DNA from: Martinezella rhizogenes | Lineage (GTDB): Bacteria > Pseudomonadota > Alphaproteobacteria > Rhizobiales > Rhizobiaceae | NCBI RefSeq assembly: GCF_000799715.1 | Contig: NZ_JUHG01000002.1 | Coordinates: forward strand, 124,001 to 188,000 | Reading direction: 5' to 3' | DNA length: 64,000 nucleotides | Part shown: piece by piece, positions 18,602 to 27,404 of the stretch | How the letters are laid out: every line of letters begins with the position of its first letter | How positions within the stretch are numbered: the first letter of the stretch is position 1 | Notes under the pieces: generated by a model | What the model saw: the letters and a program-made list of their open reading frames with translations, nothing else | Told to the model about the DNA's origin: nothing | Databases searched by the model: none | Made by a program: the position numbers and the translations under genes

Positions 18602-19225
18602 ATGCGCGAAGCGATGCAACTCGTCCCTATGGTCATAGAGCAATCCAGCAGAGGGGAGCGATCGTTCGACATCTATTCCCGCCTGCTGCGGGAGCGAATC
18701 ATCTTCCTCAACGGCGAGGTAAACGATACCGTTTCAGCTCTGGTCTGCGCACAATTGCTGTTTCTTGAGGCGGAAAACCCCAGGAAACCGATCAGTCTCT
18801 ACATCAATTCGCCGGGCGGCGTCGTGACCAGCGGCCTCGCCATGTATGACACGATGCACTACATCCGCGCGCCGGTGCACACACTCTGCATGGGGACGGC
18901 CCGTTCGATGGGATCGTTCCTCTTGATGGCGGGCCAAGCCGGCGAGCGATCCGCACTGCCCAACTCCAGCATCCACATCCATCAGCCATTGGGTGGCTTC
19001 CAAGGACAAGCGTCCGACATGCTCATCCATGCCGCGGAAATGGAGCGAACCAAGCACCGCATGACGCGGCTCTACGCTGAACATTGCGGACGCACCTACG
19101 AGGAGTTCGAGCGCGCGATGGACCGCGATCGTTTCATGACTGCGGAAGAAGCTCTCGAATGGGGCCTTATCGACCGCATCCTCCGGGTTCGCGAGGAAGA
19201 TTCGCTTGTAGTCCCAGAGAGCTGA
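18602..19225 (+). CDS. ClpP-family ATP-dependent protease subunit (paralog)
   Basis: A 207-residue serine peptidase of the ClpP family. The catalytic triad is complete: Ser102 in TARSMGS, His127 in HIHQPLGG, and Asp176 in [25 protein letters not shown] is the usual ClpP N-terminal part. No clpX or trigger factor gene is next to it, so it is not the housekeeping clpP; rhizobia carry several clpP copies. It lies 44 bp after the SRPBCC gene and inside the block bracketed by the duplicated leader. It would need a ClpA or ClpX partner encoded elsewhere. Confidence 0.88.
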   Translation: MREAMQLVPMVIEQSSRGERSFDIYSRLLRERIIFLNGEVNDTVSALVCAQLLFLEAENPRKPISLYINSPGGVVTSGLAMYDTMHYIRAPVHTLCMGTARSMGSFLLMAGQAGERSALPNSSIHIHQPLGGFQGQASDMLIHAAEMERTKHRMTRLYAEHCGRTYEEFERAMDRDRFMTAEEALEWGLIDRILRVREEDSLVVPES

Positions 19226-19347
19226 GTGCGATCAGGGCACCAACCGGCAATGCCGCAGAATAGGGAGTGCTGCAGCCGCTGAACTATGCGCGTACTGTCG
19301 GCACATAGTTGCGGTATGCTCGGCAAAGCTGTCGAATCCACCGACTC

Positions 19348-19468
19348 TTGAGAAAAATATTCGCAATTGCCGATTTCTTTCGCAGTTTTCTACGCTTCCC
19401 CGCTCCGATTTTTCTGCGATGTATGCAACATTGATTGCAACACGTTCCAGAAACGGAAGAAAACGATG
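19348..19468 (+). repeat. Duplicated promoter/leader, copy B (functional)
   Basis: The partner of 15380-15500, 3968 bp away in the same orientation. It ends in the live ATG (19466) of the substrate-binding protein gene. GGAAGAAAACG supplies the ribosome site. Strong conservation of the whole 121 bases suggests a recent copy event. Confidence 0.85.
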
Positions 19469-20239
19469 AACTGGTTGAAGACCGTAGCCGCTGCTGCCCT
19501 TGTGCAGGCCGCTTTCCTTTTGCCCGCCCATGCCGGCGATAACCTCAAGGCGATCCAGGACGCCGGCGTACTGAAGGTTGGCACGGAAGGCACCTATGCG
19601 CCCTTCACCTTTCATGACGCGAGCGGCAAGCTCGTCGGCTTCGATGTCGAGATCGCCGAAGCCATCGCATCCAAGCTCGGCGTCAAGGCCGAGTTTCTGG
19701 AAGGCAAGTGGGACGGCCTGATCGCCGGCCTCGACGCAAAGCGCTACGACGCCGTCATCAACGAAGTCGGCGTCACCGATGCCCGCAAGCAGAAGTATGA
19801 CTTCTCCGACCCCTACATCGCCTCCAAAGCCGTGCTGATCGTCAAGGACAGCAACACCGACATCAAGGATTTCCCTGACCTCAAGGGCAAGAAGTCCGCG
19901 CAGTCGCTGACCAGCAATTTCGGCAAGCTCGCTCAGGCGTCCGGCGCCGAACTCGTCGGCACCGATGGTTTCGATCAGTCGATCCAGCTTGTGCTCACCG
20001 GCCGCGCCGACGCCACGATCAACGACAGCCTGTCCTTCCTCGATTTCAAGAAGCACAAGCCCGACGCGCCGGTGAAGATCGTCGCCCAGCAGGCCAATGC
20101 CGATTTTTCCGCCGCCATCATCCGCAAGGGCGAGCCGGAACTGCAGGCCGCCATCAACAAGGCGCTGGCCGACATCAAGGCTGACGGTACCTACGCCAAG
20201 ATCTCCGACAAATACTTCGGCCAGGACGTTTCGAAGTAA
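19466..20239 (+). CDS. Amino-acid ABC transporter, periplasmic binding protein
   Basis: A 257-residue family 3 solute-binding protein. A signal peptide (MNWLKTVAAAALVQAAFLLPAHA, residues 1-23) precedes the mature domain, which starts with VLKVGTEGTYAPFTFHD and has GFDVEIAEAIA, both diagnostic for polar amino-acid binders (possibly cystine). It heads a three-gene importer: binding protein, permease, ATPase. A strong hairpin after the stop would let the binding protein be made in excess. The 121-bp leader also exists 4 kb upstream. Periplasmic. Confidence 0.9.
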   Translation: MNWLKTVAAAALVQAAFLLPAHAGDNLKAIQDAGVLKVGTEGTYAPFTFHDASGKLVGFDVEIAEAIASKLGVKAEFLEGKWDGLIAGLDAKRYDAVINEVGVTDARKQKYDFSDPYIASKAVLIVKDSNTDIKDFPDLKGKKSAQSLTSNFGKLAQASGAELVGTDGFDQSIQLVLTGRADATINDSLSFLDFKKHKPDAPVKIVAQQANADFSAAIIRKGEPELQAAINKALADIKADGTYAKISDKYFGQDVSK

Positions 20240-20274
20240 GTGGGAATAGGCAGAAACGCCAAATTGTGAAAAAG

Positions 20275-20310
20275 ATGCGTCCGGGGCCATCCCCGGACGC
20301 ATTTTATTAT
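20275..20310 (+). terminator. Intra-operon attenuator/terminator hairpin
   Basis: A perfect 12-bp stem (ATGCGTCCGGGG with loop CCAT) followed by TTTATTAT, between the binding-protein and permease genes. It likely reduces read-through so that the binding protein is in excess. Confidence 0.8.
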
Positions 20311-20327
20311 GGAAAGGTCGCTTCTCC

Positions 20328-21004
20328 GTGGAGCACTGGTTGCAATTGATGTGGGAGTCGCTGGGCACGCTGCTTTGGGCGGGGCTCATCTTCACCATCC
20401 CGCTCACCCTGATCACCTTCGTTCTCGGCTTAGCGCTCGGCCTCGTCACCGCCGTCACCCGGCTGTTCGGCCCAAAACCGCTTGTCGCCGTCGCGCGCTT
20501 CTATGTCTGGGTGATCCGCGGCACGCCGCTGCTGGTGCAGCTGTTCGTCATCTTCTACGGCCTGCCGAGCATGGGCATCCTGCTCGACGCCTTTCCGGCC
20601 GCCGTCATCGGCTTCACGCTGAATGTCGGCGCCTACTCATCCGAGATCATCCGCGCCGTCATCTCCTCCGTGCCGAAGGGCCAGTGGGAAGCGGCCTATT
20701 CCATCGGCATGAACTGGCGCCAGGCGATGAGCCGCACCATCCTGCCGCAGGCGGCCCGCGTCGCCGTGCCGCCGCTGTCGAACACCTTCATCTCGCTGGT
20801 CAAGGACACCTCGCTGGCCGCCGCGATCACCGTGCCGGAACTGTTCCAGGCCGCACAGCGCATCGTCGCGACCACCTATGAGCCGCTGATCCTCTATATC
20901 GAGGCCGCCATCATCTATCTCGTGCTCAGCACCTTCCTCTCGACGCTGCAGGGCTACCTCGAACGCCGTTTCGCCCGCTCCGGCGGCACGCTGGAGGCGC
21001 GGAC

Positions 21005-21008
<4 letters not shown>
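20328..21008 (+). CDS. Amino-acid ABC transporter permease
   Basis: A 226-residue inner-membrane permease of the His/Glu/Gln type with about five membrane segments. RGTPLLVQLFVIFYGLPS near residue 65 and the EAA loop region (EAAYSIGMNWRQAMSRTILPQA, split by position about 120-141) contact the ATPase. It starts with GTG after GGAAAGG. Its stop overlaps the start of the ATPase gene (ATGA). One permease gene only, so it probably forms a homodimer. Confidence 0.9.
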
Positions 21009-21766
<758 letters not shown>

Positions 21767-21796
21767 GATCGGGGCGTCTTCCCGGAGATCCCAGAT

Positions 21797-22636
21797 TCAC
21801 ACCGGCACGATCCGGTAGCCCTCGGAGGCCCGTTCTACGCGGCCAAAGCCGGTGATATGACCACCGGCGATAATCCAGCCTTCGCGGGCGGCATCTTCCA
21901 ATGTCGCCTGACGAGTTCGCACCGCCATCTCGGGGTCGAGGTCGAAAACCAGGCCGATCTTCGGATCGCCGGGCTGAAGATCTTCCAAATGCAAGGTGTC
22001 GCCCCAGATCAGGAGATCCTTGTTCTCAGCGTCGATCCGATCGCCGCCGCGCACCAGATAGCCGGTGTGGCCGGGGGTGTGACCCGGCAGAAGGCGGGCC
22101 TCTATACCGGCCAACACAGGGCCATCCGGAATCTGCCGGACTCGAGACCCATAGATGCGGACAAGCTGCTCAGCTATCTTGAAGCCGCCGCGGCGCGCCT
22201 CCGGTGTCGCCTCTCGAGCGACCGGATCGGTGAAAAAGGCAAAATCCCTGGCCGGCACGAATACTTCGGCATTGGCGAAATACGGTGCATCTCCGTCGAA
22301 CAGACCGAGCGCATGGTCCCCATGGATATGGGTCAGCAATATCAGCCGGATCTGGTCCGGCGTGATGCCGGCCTCATGCAACGCCGAACGCGCATGGCCG
22401 TATTTGGGTCCCCAAGCGGTCCCGGTACCGGCGTCCACGAGAATGATGCCGTCGGCGCCGCGCAGGGCGAAACAGTTTACATCCACCTGAAGCGTCGGCT
22501 TGCCCAACGCCTCGATCGCGCGCTGCCGTGCAACGCCGCCATCCGCATGGATCAACACGTCCGCCGGCGCTTCGAAGACGCCATCGCGTAAAAGGATAAC
22601 GTCATACTGCCCGAAACGCCGGAGACTGTCGGTCAT
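21797..22636 (-). CDS. MBL-fold metallo-hydrolase
   Basis: A 279-residue metallo-beta-lactamase-fold protein. The zinc motif HIHGDH is at residues 103-108, with further ligands in LLPGHTPGHTGYL and WGDTLH. The overall plan is that of small-molecule hydrolases such as N-acyl-homoserine lactonases or related esterases, but the lactonase identity cannot be claimed from motifs. No signal peptide is visible. It is convergent with the amino-acid importer and lies downstream of pyc on the same strand, separated by a terminator hairpin. Confidence 0.85.
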   Translation of the reverse strand: MTDSLRRFGQYDVILLRDGVFEAPADVLIHADGGVARQRAIEALGKPTLQVDVNCFALRGADGIILVDAGTGTAWGPKYGHARSALHEAGITPDQIRLILLTHIHGDHALGLFDGDAPYFANAEVFVPARDFAFFTDPVAREATPEARRGGFKIAEQLVRIYGSRVRQIPDGPVLAGIEARLLPGHTPGHTGYLVRGGDRIDAENKDLLIWGDTLHLEDLQPGDPKIGLVFDLDPEMAVRTRQATLEDAAREGWIIAGGHITGFGRVERASEGYRIVPV

Positions 22637-22673
22637 GGATGCGATCTCGCCTTGAAGGCCACGTTCAGGAAAG

Positions 22674-22693
22674 GGCCGGCCCAGGAGCCGGCC
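22674..22693 (-). terminator. Hairpin downstream of pyc
   Basis: GGCCGGC-CCAGGA-GCCGGCC, a perfect 7-bp stem 24 bp past the pyc stop, followed on the minus strand by CCTTTCC. A plausible but U-poor terminator. Confidence 0.5.
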
Positions 22694-22717
22694 ACTTCCT
22701 TTGTCTCGTGACGGACC

Positions 22718-25700
22718 CTAAGCCCCGTAGACGACGAGCAGATCCTTGGCGTCGATCTGGTCGCCGGCAAGGACGAGGACTTCGGTGATGGTGCCGTCCT
22801 TCTCCGCATGCAGCGCCGTCTCCATCTTCATCGCTTCGATGGAGACGAGCACGTCGCCGGCCTTGATCGCCTGGCCGGGGGTGACAAAGACACGGGAGAT
22901 GACGCCCGGCATCGGCGCGCCGACATGGGCGGCATTGCCGGGTTCCGCCTTGCGACGGGCGGCACTGCCCGCAGCACCGTGGGCGCGATCCGGCACCTTG
23001 ATGCGGCGTGGCTGGCCATTGAGCTCGAAGAACACCGTCACCATGCCCTTCTCGTCGGTCGCCGTCATCGCCTGGTTGACGACCACCAGCGTCTTGCCCT
23101 TCTCGATCTCAGCAAAGAGTTCGCCGCCTTCCTTCAATCCGTAGAAGTAGGCGGGCGTCGGCAGCACCGAGACCGGGCCATAGGTATCGGCGGCCAGCGC
23201 ATAGTCGGTAAAGACCTTCGGGTACATCAGGTAGGAGGCAAACTCGAAATCGTCGACCTTGCGCTCGAGCTTGGTCTCGATGACCTTGCGCTCCGCATCG
23301 AGATCAGCTTCGGCCAGCAGCGAGCCTGGGCGCACGGTATAGGGCGCATCGCCCTTGAGAGCCTTCTTCTGCAAGGCTTCCGGCCATCCGCCCGGCGGCT
23401 GGCCGAGATCGCCCTTCAGCATCGAGACCACCGATTCCGGGAAGGAGACTTCGCGGTCGGGATTGACGACGTCGGCAACTGTCAGGTCCTGTGAGACCAT
23501 CATCAGCGCCATGTCGCCGACCACCTTGGACGACGGCGTTACCTTGACGATATCGCCGAACATCTGGTTGGCGTCGGCATAGGCCTGCGCCACCTGATGC
23601 CAGCGGGTCTCGAGACCGAGCGAGCGCGCCTGTTCCTTGAGATTGGTGAACTGGCCGCCCGGCATTTCGTGCAGGTAGACTTCCGAGGCCGGTCCCTTGA
23701 GATCGCTCTCGAAGGCCGCATACTGATGGCGCACCGCTTCCCAGTAGAAGGAGACGCGGCGGATCCATTCGGGATCGAGCCCCGGATCACGCTCCGTGCC
23801 CTTCAAGGCCTCGACGATCGAGCCGAGGCAGGGCTGCGAGGTATTGCCGGAAAGCGCATCCATTGCCGCATCGACCGCATCGACGCCGGCATCGACGGCG
23901 GCCAGCACCGTGGCGGCGGCTATGCCCGAGGTATCATGCGTGTGGAAGTGGATCGGCAGGCTGGTCGCCTCGCGCAGTGCCTTGAACAGTACCTTGGCGG
24001 CGGCCGGTTTCAGAAGACCCGCCATATCCTTCAGCGCAATGATATGGGCACCGGCCTTTTCCAGCTCGACGGCAAGATCGGTATAGTACTTCAGATCATA
24101 CTTCGGGCGAGCGGAATTGAGGATGTCGCCAGTATAGCAGATCGCCGCCTCGCAGAGCTTGTTCTCCTCGATGATGGCATCCATCGACACGCGCATGTTC
24201 TCGACCCAGTTCAGGCAGTCGAAGACGCGGAAGAGATCGATGCCGCCCTTGGCCGCCTGGCGGACGAAGTATTTCACGACATTGTCGGGATAGTTGGTGT
24301 AGCCGACGCCGTTGGCGCCGCGCAACAGCATCTGCAGGAGCAGGTTCGGCGCACCCTCGCGGATCAGCGACAGGCGCTCCCACGGATCTTCGGTGAGGAA
24401 GCGCATGGAGACGTCGAACGTCGCGCCGCCCCAGCATTCGAGCGACAGCAGTTGCGGTAGCGCCCGGGCATAGGTGCCGGCCACTTGCGCGATGTCGAAG
24501 GTGCGCATGCGGGTGGCGAGCAGCGACTGATGGCCGTCGCGCATCGTCGTGTCGGTCAAAAGCACGCGCTTTTCGTTGCGCATCCATTCGGCGAATTTCT
24601 GCGGGCCGAGCTTATCGAGCCGCTGCTTGCTGCCATCGGGCACCTTGCCATCGATATAGGGCAGAATGGGCTCGGCGGCCTTTGGCGACGGCGCAGGCCG
24701 GCCACGGGCTTCCGGATGGCCGTTGACCGTGACGTCGGCCAGATAGGTGAGCAGCTTGGTGGCGCGGTCCTGGCGCTTGACCTGCTGGAACAGTTCCGGC
24801 GTCGTGTCGATGAAGCGCGTCGTATAGCTGTTGTCGCGGAACTTCGGGTGGGTGATGATCGCTTCGAGGAAGGTGAGGTTCGTCGCCACGCCGCGAATAC
24901 GGAATTCGCGCAGCGCCCGGTCCATGCGGGCGATCGTCTCGTCCGGCGTCGACGCCCAGGCGGTCACCTTGACCAGCAGCGGATCGTAGAAACGGGTGAT
25001 GATCGCGCCGGAATAGGCCGTGCCGCCATCGAGACGGATGCCGAAGCCGGCGGCCGAGCGATAGGCGGTGATGCGGCCATAGTCAGGAATGAAGTTGTGT
25101 TCCGGATCCTCGGTCGTCACGCGGCACTGCAGCGCATGGCCGTTGAGGCGGATGTCCGCCTGCTTCGGCACGCCCGAGCCCGGCGTGCCTATGGCAAAGC
25201 CGTCGAGGATATGGATCTGCGCCTTGACGATGTCGATGCCGGTGACGACTTCGGTGACGGTATGCTCGACCTGGATGCGCGGATTGACTTCGATGAAGTA
25301 GAATTTGCCGGTATCGGCATCCATCAGATATTCGACGGTGCCGGCGCCGACATAGCCGGTCGCGCCGGCGATCTTCAGCGAATAGGCGGCCAGCTCCTGG
25401 CGCTGCGCGTCGTTGAGGTAGGGCGCGGGGGCACGCTCGACGACCTTCTGGTTACGGCGCTGGACCGAACAGTCGCGCTCGAACAGATGCACGACATTGC
25501 CATGCGTGTCGCCGAGAACCTGGCTCTCGACGTGGCGGGCACGCTCCACCAGCTTTTCCAGATAGACTTCGTCCTTGCCGAAGGCGGCCATCGCCTCGCG
25601 CTTGGCTTCCGTCACTTCCTTGGCCAGATCCTTGGGGTCACGGATGGCGCGCATGCCGCGACCGCCGCCGCCCCAGGAGGCTTTCAGCATTACCGGATAA

Positions 25701-26179
25701 CCGATCTCCTCGGCCATCTTCGCCACGATCTTCATATCGTCGGGCAGCGGCTCGGTTGCCGGCACCACCGGCACGCCGACCGAGATCGCCAGGTTGCGGG
25801 CCGCCACCTTGTTGCCGAGCTGGCGCATCGTATCGGCGCGCGGGCCGATGAAGATGATGCCGGCGGCATCGCAGGCGTCGACGAACTCGGGGCTTTCCGA
25901 CAGCAGGCCGTAGCCGGGATGGATGGCATCGGCGCCGGACAGCTTGGCGACGCGGATGATCTCGTCGATCGACAGATAACTCTCGATCGGACCGAGATCA
26001 CGCGCCAGATGCGGGCCGCGGCCGACCTGATAACTCTCGTCCGCCTTGAAGCGGTGCAATGCCAGTTTGTCTTCCTCGGCCCAGATGGCGACGGTTTTAA
26101 TCCCGAGCTCATTGGCGGCGCGAAACACGCGGATCGCAATCTCGGAACGGTTGGCAACCAGGATCTTGGATATGGGCAA
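22718..26179 (-). CDS. pyc: Pyruvate carboxylase
   Basis: A 1153-residue biotin enzyme that carboxylates pyruvate to oxaloacetate, refilling the TCA cycle. Biotin carboxylase occupies about residues 1-460 (ATP-grasp with KASWGGGGRGM, CSVQRRNQK). The carboxyltransferase domain begins around DTTMRDGHQS. The biotinylated lysine is in IEAMKMET (about residue 1117). The start is a TTG at 26179 with GAGGAG 7 bases before it, giving PISKILVANRSEIAIRV and nearly the length of the known Rhizobium enzyme. A GTG 13 codons upstream is less likely. It is a monocistronic gene next to a LuxR gene. Confidence 0.95.
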   Translation of the reverse strand: MPISKILVANRSEIAIRVFRAANELGIKTVAIWAEEDKLALHRFKADESYQVGRGPHLARDLGPIESYLSIDEIIRVAKLSGADAIHPGYGLLSESPEFVDACDAAGIIFIGPRADTMRQLGNKVAARNLAISVGVPVVPATEPLPDDMKIVAKMAEEIGYPVMLKASWGGGGRGMRAIRDPKDLAKEVTEAKREAMAAFGKDEVYLEKLVERARHVESQVLGDTHGNVVHLFERDCSVQRRNQKVVERAPAPYLNDAQRQELAAYSLKIAGATGYVGAGTVEYLMDADTGKFYFIEVNPRIQVEHTVTEVVTGIDIVKAQIHILDGFAIGTPGSGVPKQADIRLNGHALQCRVTTEDPEHNFIPDYGRITAYRSAAGFGIRLDGGTAYSGAIITRFYDPLLVKVTAWASTPDETIARMDRALREFRIRGVATNLTFLEAIITHPKFRDNSYTTRFIDTTPELFQQVKRQDRATKLLTYLADVTVNGHPEARGRPAPSPKAAEPILPYIDGKVPDGSKQRLDKLGPQKFAEWMRNEKRVLLTDTTMRDGHQSLLATRMRTFDIAQVAGTYARALPQLLSLECWGGATFDVSMRFLTEDPWERLSLIREGAPNLLLQMLLRGANGVGYTNYPDNVVKYFVRQAAKGGIDLFRVFDCLNWVENMRVSMDAIIEENKLCEAAICYTGDILNSARPKYDLKYYTDLAVELEKAGAHIIALKDMAGLLKPAAAKVLFKALREATSLPIHFHTHDTSGIAAATVLAAVDAGVDAVDAAMDALSGNTSQPCLGSIVEALKGTERDPGLDPEWIRRVSFYWEAVRHQYAAFESDLKGPASEVYLHEMPGGQFTNLKEQARSLGLETRWHQVAQAYADANQMFGDIVKVTPSSKVVGDMALMMVSQDLTVADVVNPDREVSFPESVVSMLKGDLGQPPGGWPEALQKKALKGDAPYTVRPGSLLAEADLDAERKVIETKLERKVDDFEFASYLMYPKVFTDYALAADTYGPVSVLPTPAYFYGLKEGGELFAEIEKGKTLVVVNQAMTATDEKGMVTVFFELNGQPRRIKVPDRAHGAAGSAARRKAEPGNAAHVGAPMPGVISRVFVTPGQAIKAGDVLVSIEAMKMETALHAEKDGTITEVLVLAGDQIDAKDLLVVYGA

Positions 26180-26293
26180 TGCTGTCTCCTCACGGCATCG
26201 AAACGGGCAATGCTGCACCCGCGAAGAGAATTCTTAACTTCTTGTCACGAGAAGTTCAATTTCCCGTAGCGTCAGAAACCAAAATAGTTGCGG

Positions 26294-27034
26294 CTAGGGA
26301 ACAAGTCCATTTCTGAAGGCGATTGCGACGATATGCTGGCGGTTCCGGGCGTTCAACTTGTCCTGGATGCTGTTCATATACCAATCGACAGTATGGTTTG
26401 AGATCTTCAGCGTGCGGCTGATCTCCATCGAGGTCATGCCTTCCGACAGATAGTTCAGCACCTCCATCTCGCGTCTGGTCAGCTTGGCGTCGGTCGTGGG
26501 AGTTTCCTCCAGCGGCCGCGCCTCGTCGCGCAGCTCCAGAAGCCGCCAGAACGTCTTTTTGGCCACGGCATCGAACAACGAAAGTTCCGAGGGCGACAGA
26601 TCGACCGCATTGCCGCCGACCGTCATCGTGCCCAGCAGGCCGTTGCGCCCGTGAATGGGAAAGATATAGCCGTCGACAAGCCCGTTGGCGCGGGCATCGG
26701 CCATCATCTGCTCCATGCGGCGGCGAAGCGGATCGCCCTTCAAGGCCGCCATCGCATCGCGCCAGCGGAATGGCCGCTGCGCCTGGCCGAGATAGCGGAT
26801 GGTCGGATCGACAAGCACATATTTCCGCGCGACATAGGTCAGCGGCCACTTGTCCGGCCAGCGACCGGCAAGCATAACGCTGACAAGGTCGACAGCCGGC
26901 CGCGGCTGCCTCAGCAGGCCATAGAAATCGAACTTGTAGGAGCGCAGCACCAGCTCCAGCTCCGCCACGACATTCTTGGCCTGCTTGCATTCTTCAATGA
27001 CCACAAGCAATTGTATTAACGAATGAATATTCAC
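26294..27034 (-). CDS. LuxR-type quorum-sensing regulator (solo)
   Basis: A 246-residue regulator with an N-terminal autoinducer-binding domain (about 20-165) and a C-terminal LuxR helix-turn-helix (about 183-241: LTRREMEVLNYLSEGMTSMEIS). Conserved pocket positions are present, including Trp63, Tyr67, Asp76-Pro77 and Trp91, so acyl-homoserine lactone binding is plausible. No synthase gene is nearby, hence a solo. It starts with GTG that overlaps the stop codon of a small upstream ORF (GTGA), implying coupled translation. It lies between pyc and ndvA. Targets are not known from sequence. Confidence 0.88.
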   Translation of the reverse strand: MNIHSLIQLLVVIEECKQAKNVVAELELVLRSYKFDFYGLLRQPRPAVDLVSVMLAGRWPDKWPLTYVARKYVLVDPTIRYLGQAQRPFRWRDAMAALKGDPLRRRMEQMMADARANGLVDGYIFPIHGRNGLLGTMTVGGNAVDLSPSELSLFDAVAKKTFWRLLELRDEARPLEETPTTDAKLTRREMEVLNYLSEGMTSMEISRTLKISNHTVDWYMNSIQDKLNARNRQHIVAIAFRNGLVP

Positions 27035-27288
27035 ACATACCCCCTGGCTTGAAAGCCTGGTTCTTCATCGGCGAGCGCCCCATTCGATATCCACTCGGCC
27101 ATGCGGCGCGGCGAATGGCGGGCAAACATACTCGGGTCGAGATAAAATTGAACGTCTTTGGCGAGAAATTCAGTATTCAACTTCGAATAGCAATCACCTC
27201 GCCCCACGACAATGCTAATGAAGGCAAGTATTCCTAAATCCTCATATTTCTCAAGCGGCCAACAGCCCGCCTTGGCGGTTTGGCGCAT
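27031..27288 (-). CDS. Small hypothetical protein coupled to luxR
   Basis: An 85-residue reading frame (ATG at 27288) whose stop overlaps the GTG of the luxR gene by 4 bp. The frame stays open upstream to a GTG at 27390, but that would leave only 14 bp to the divergent ndvA start, so the shorter form is preferred. The middle is mildly hydrophobic (ILAFISIVVGRG) and the C-terminus is acidic. No family is recognised. The tight overlap is the main support. It could be a helper protein or just a leader that sets luxR translation. Confidence 0.5.
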   Translation of the reverse strand: MRQTAKAGCWPLEKYEDLGILAFISIVVGRGDCYSKLNTEFLAKDVQFYLDPSMFARHSPRRMAEWISNGALADEEPGFQARGYV

Positions 27289-27404
27289 AACCCATGAAAT
27301 TTCCTCTGAAAAAACAGCGCCGGATTCCGTTAATCGCCGGTTCAGGTAGCAATCTGTAGTGTCGCCAACATTCCGAAATTGCTGATGCACAGAGGTTGCC
27401 AGAC

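Noticed and set aside
15380..19468. Composite transposon bracketed by the 121-bp repeats
   Set aside because: No transposase or integrase gene, no terminal inverted repeats and no target duplication were seen. The repeats are copies of a promoter region.
21797..22636. Naming the MBL-fold protein an acyl-homoserine lactonase
   Set aside because: The HxHxDH motif is shared by many hydrolases and nothing specific to lactonases was seen.
24485..26269. A 594-codon frame antisense to pyc; similar frames at 27342-29162 (ndvA), 38466-40172 (ndvB), 9310-10491 (ispG) and 2143-3447 (phaB)
   Set aside because: All mirror real genes and show only the codon-bias shadow composition.
27289..27404. A lux box between the luxR unit and ndvA
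   Set aside because: No convincing dyad of the expected form was found in the gap.
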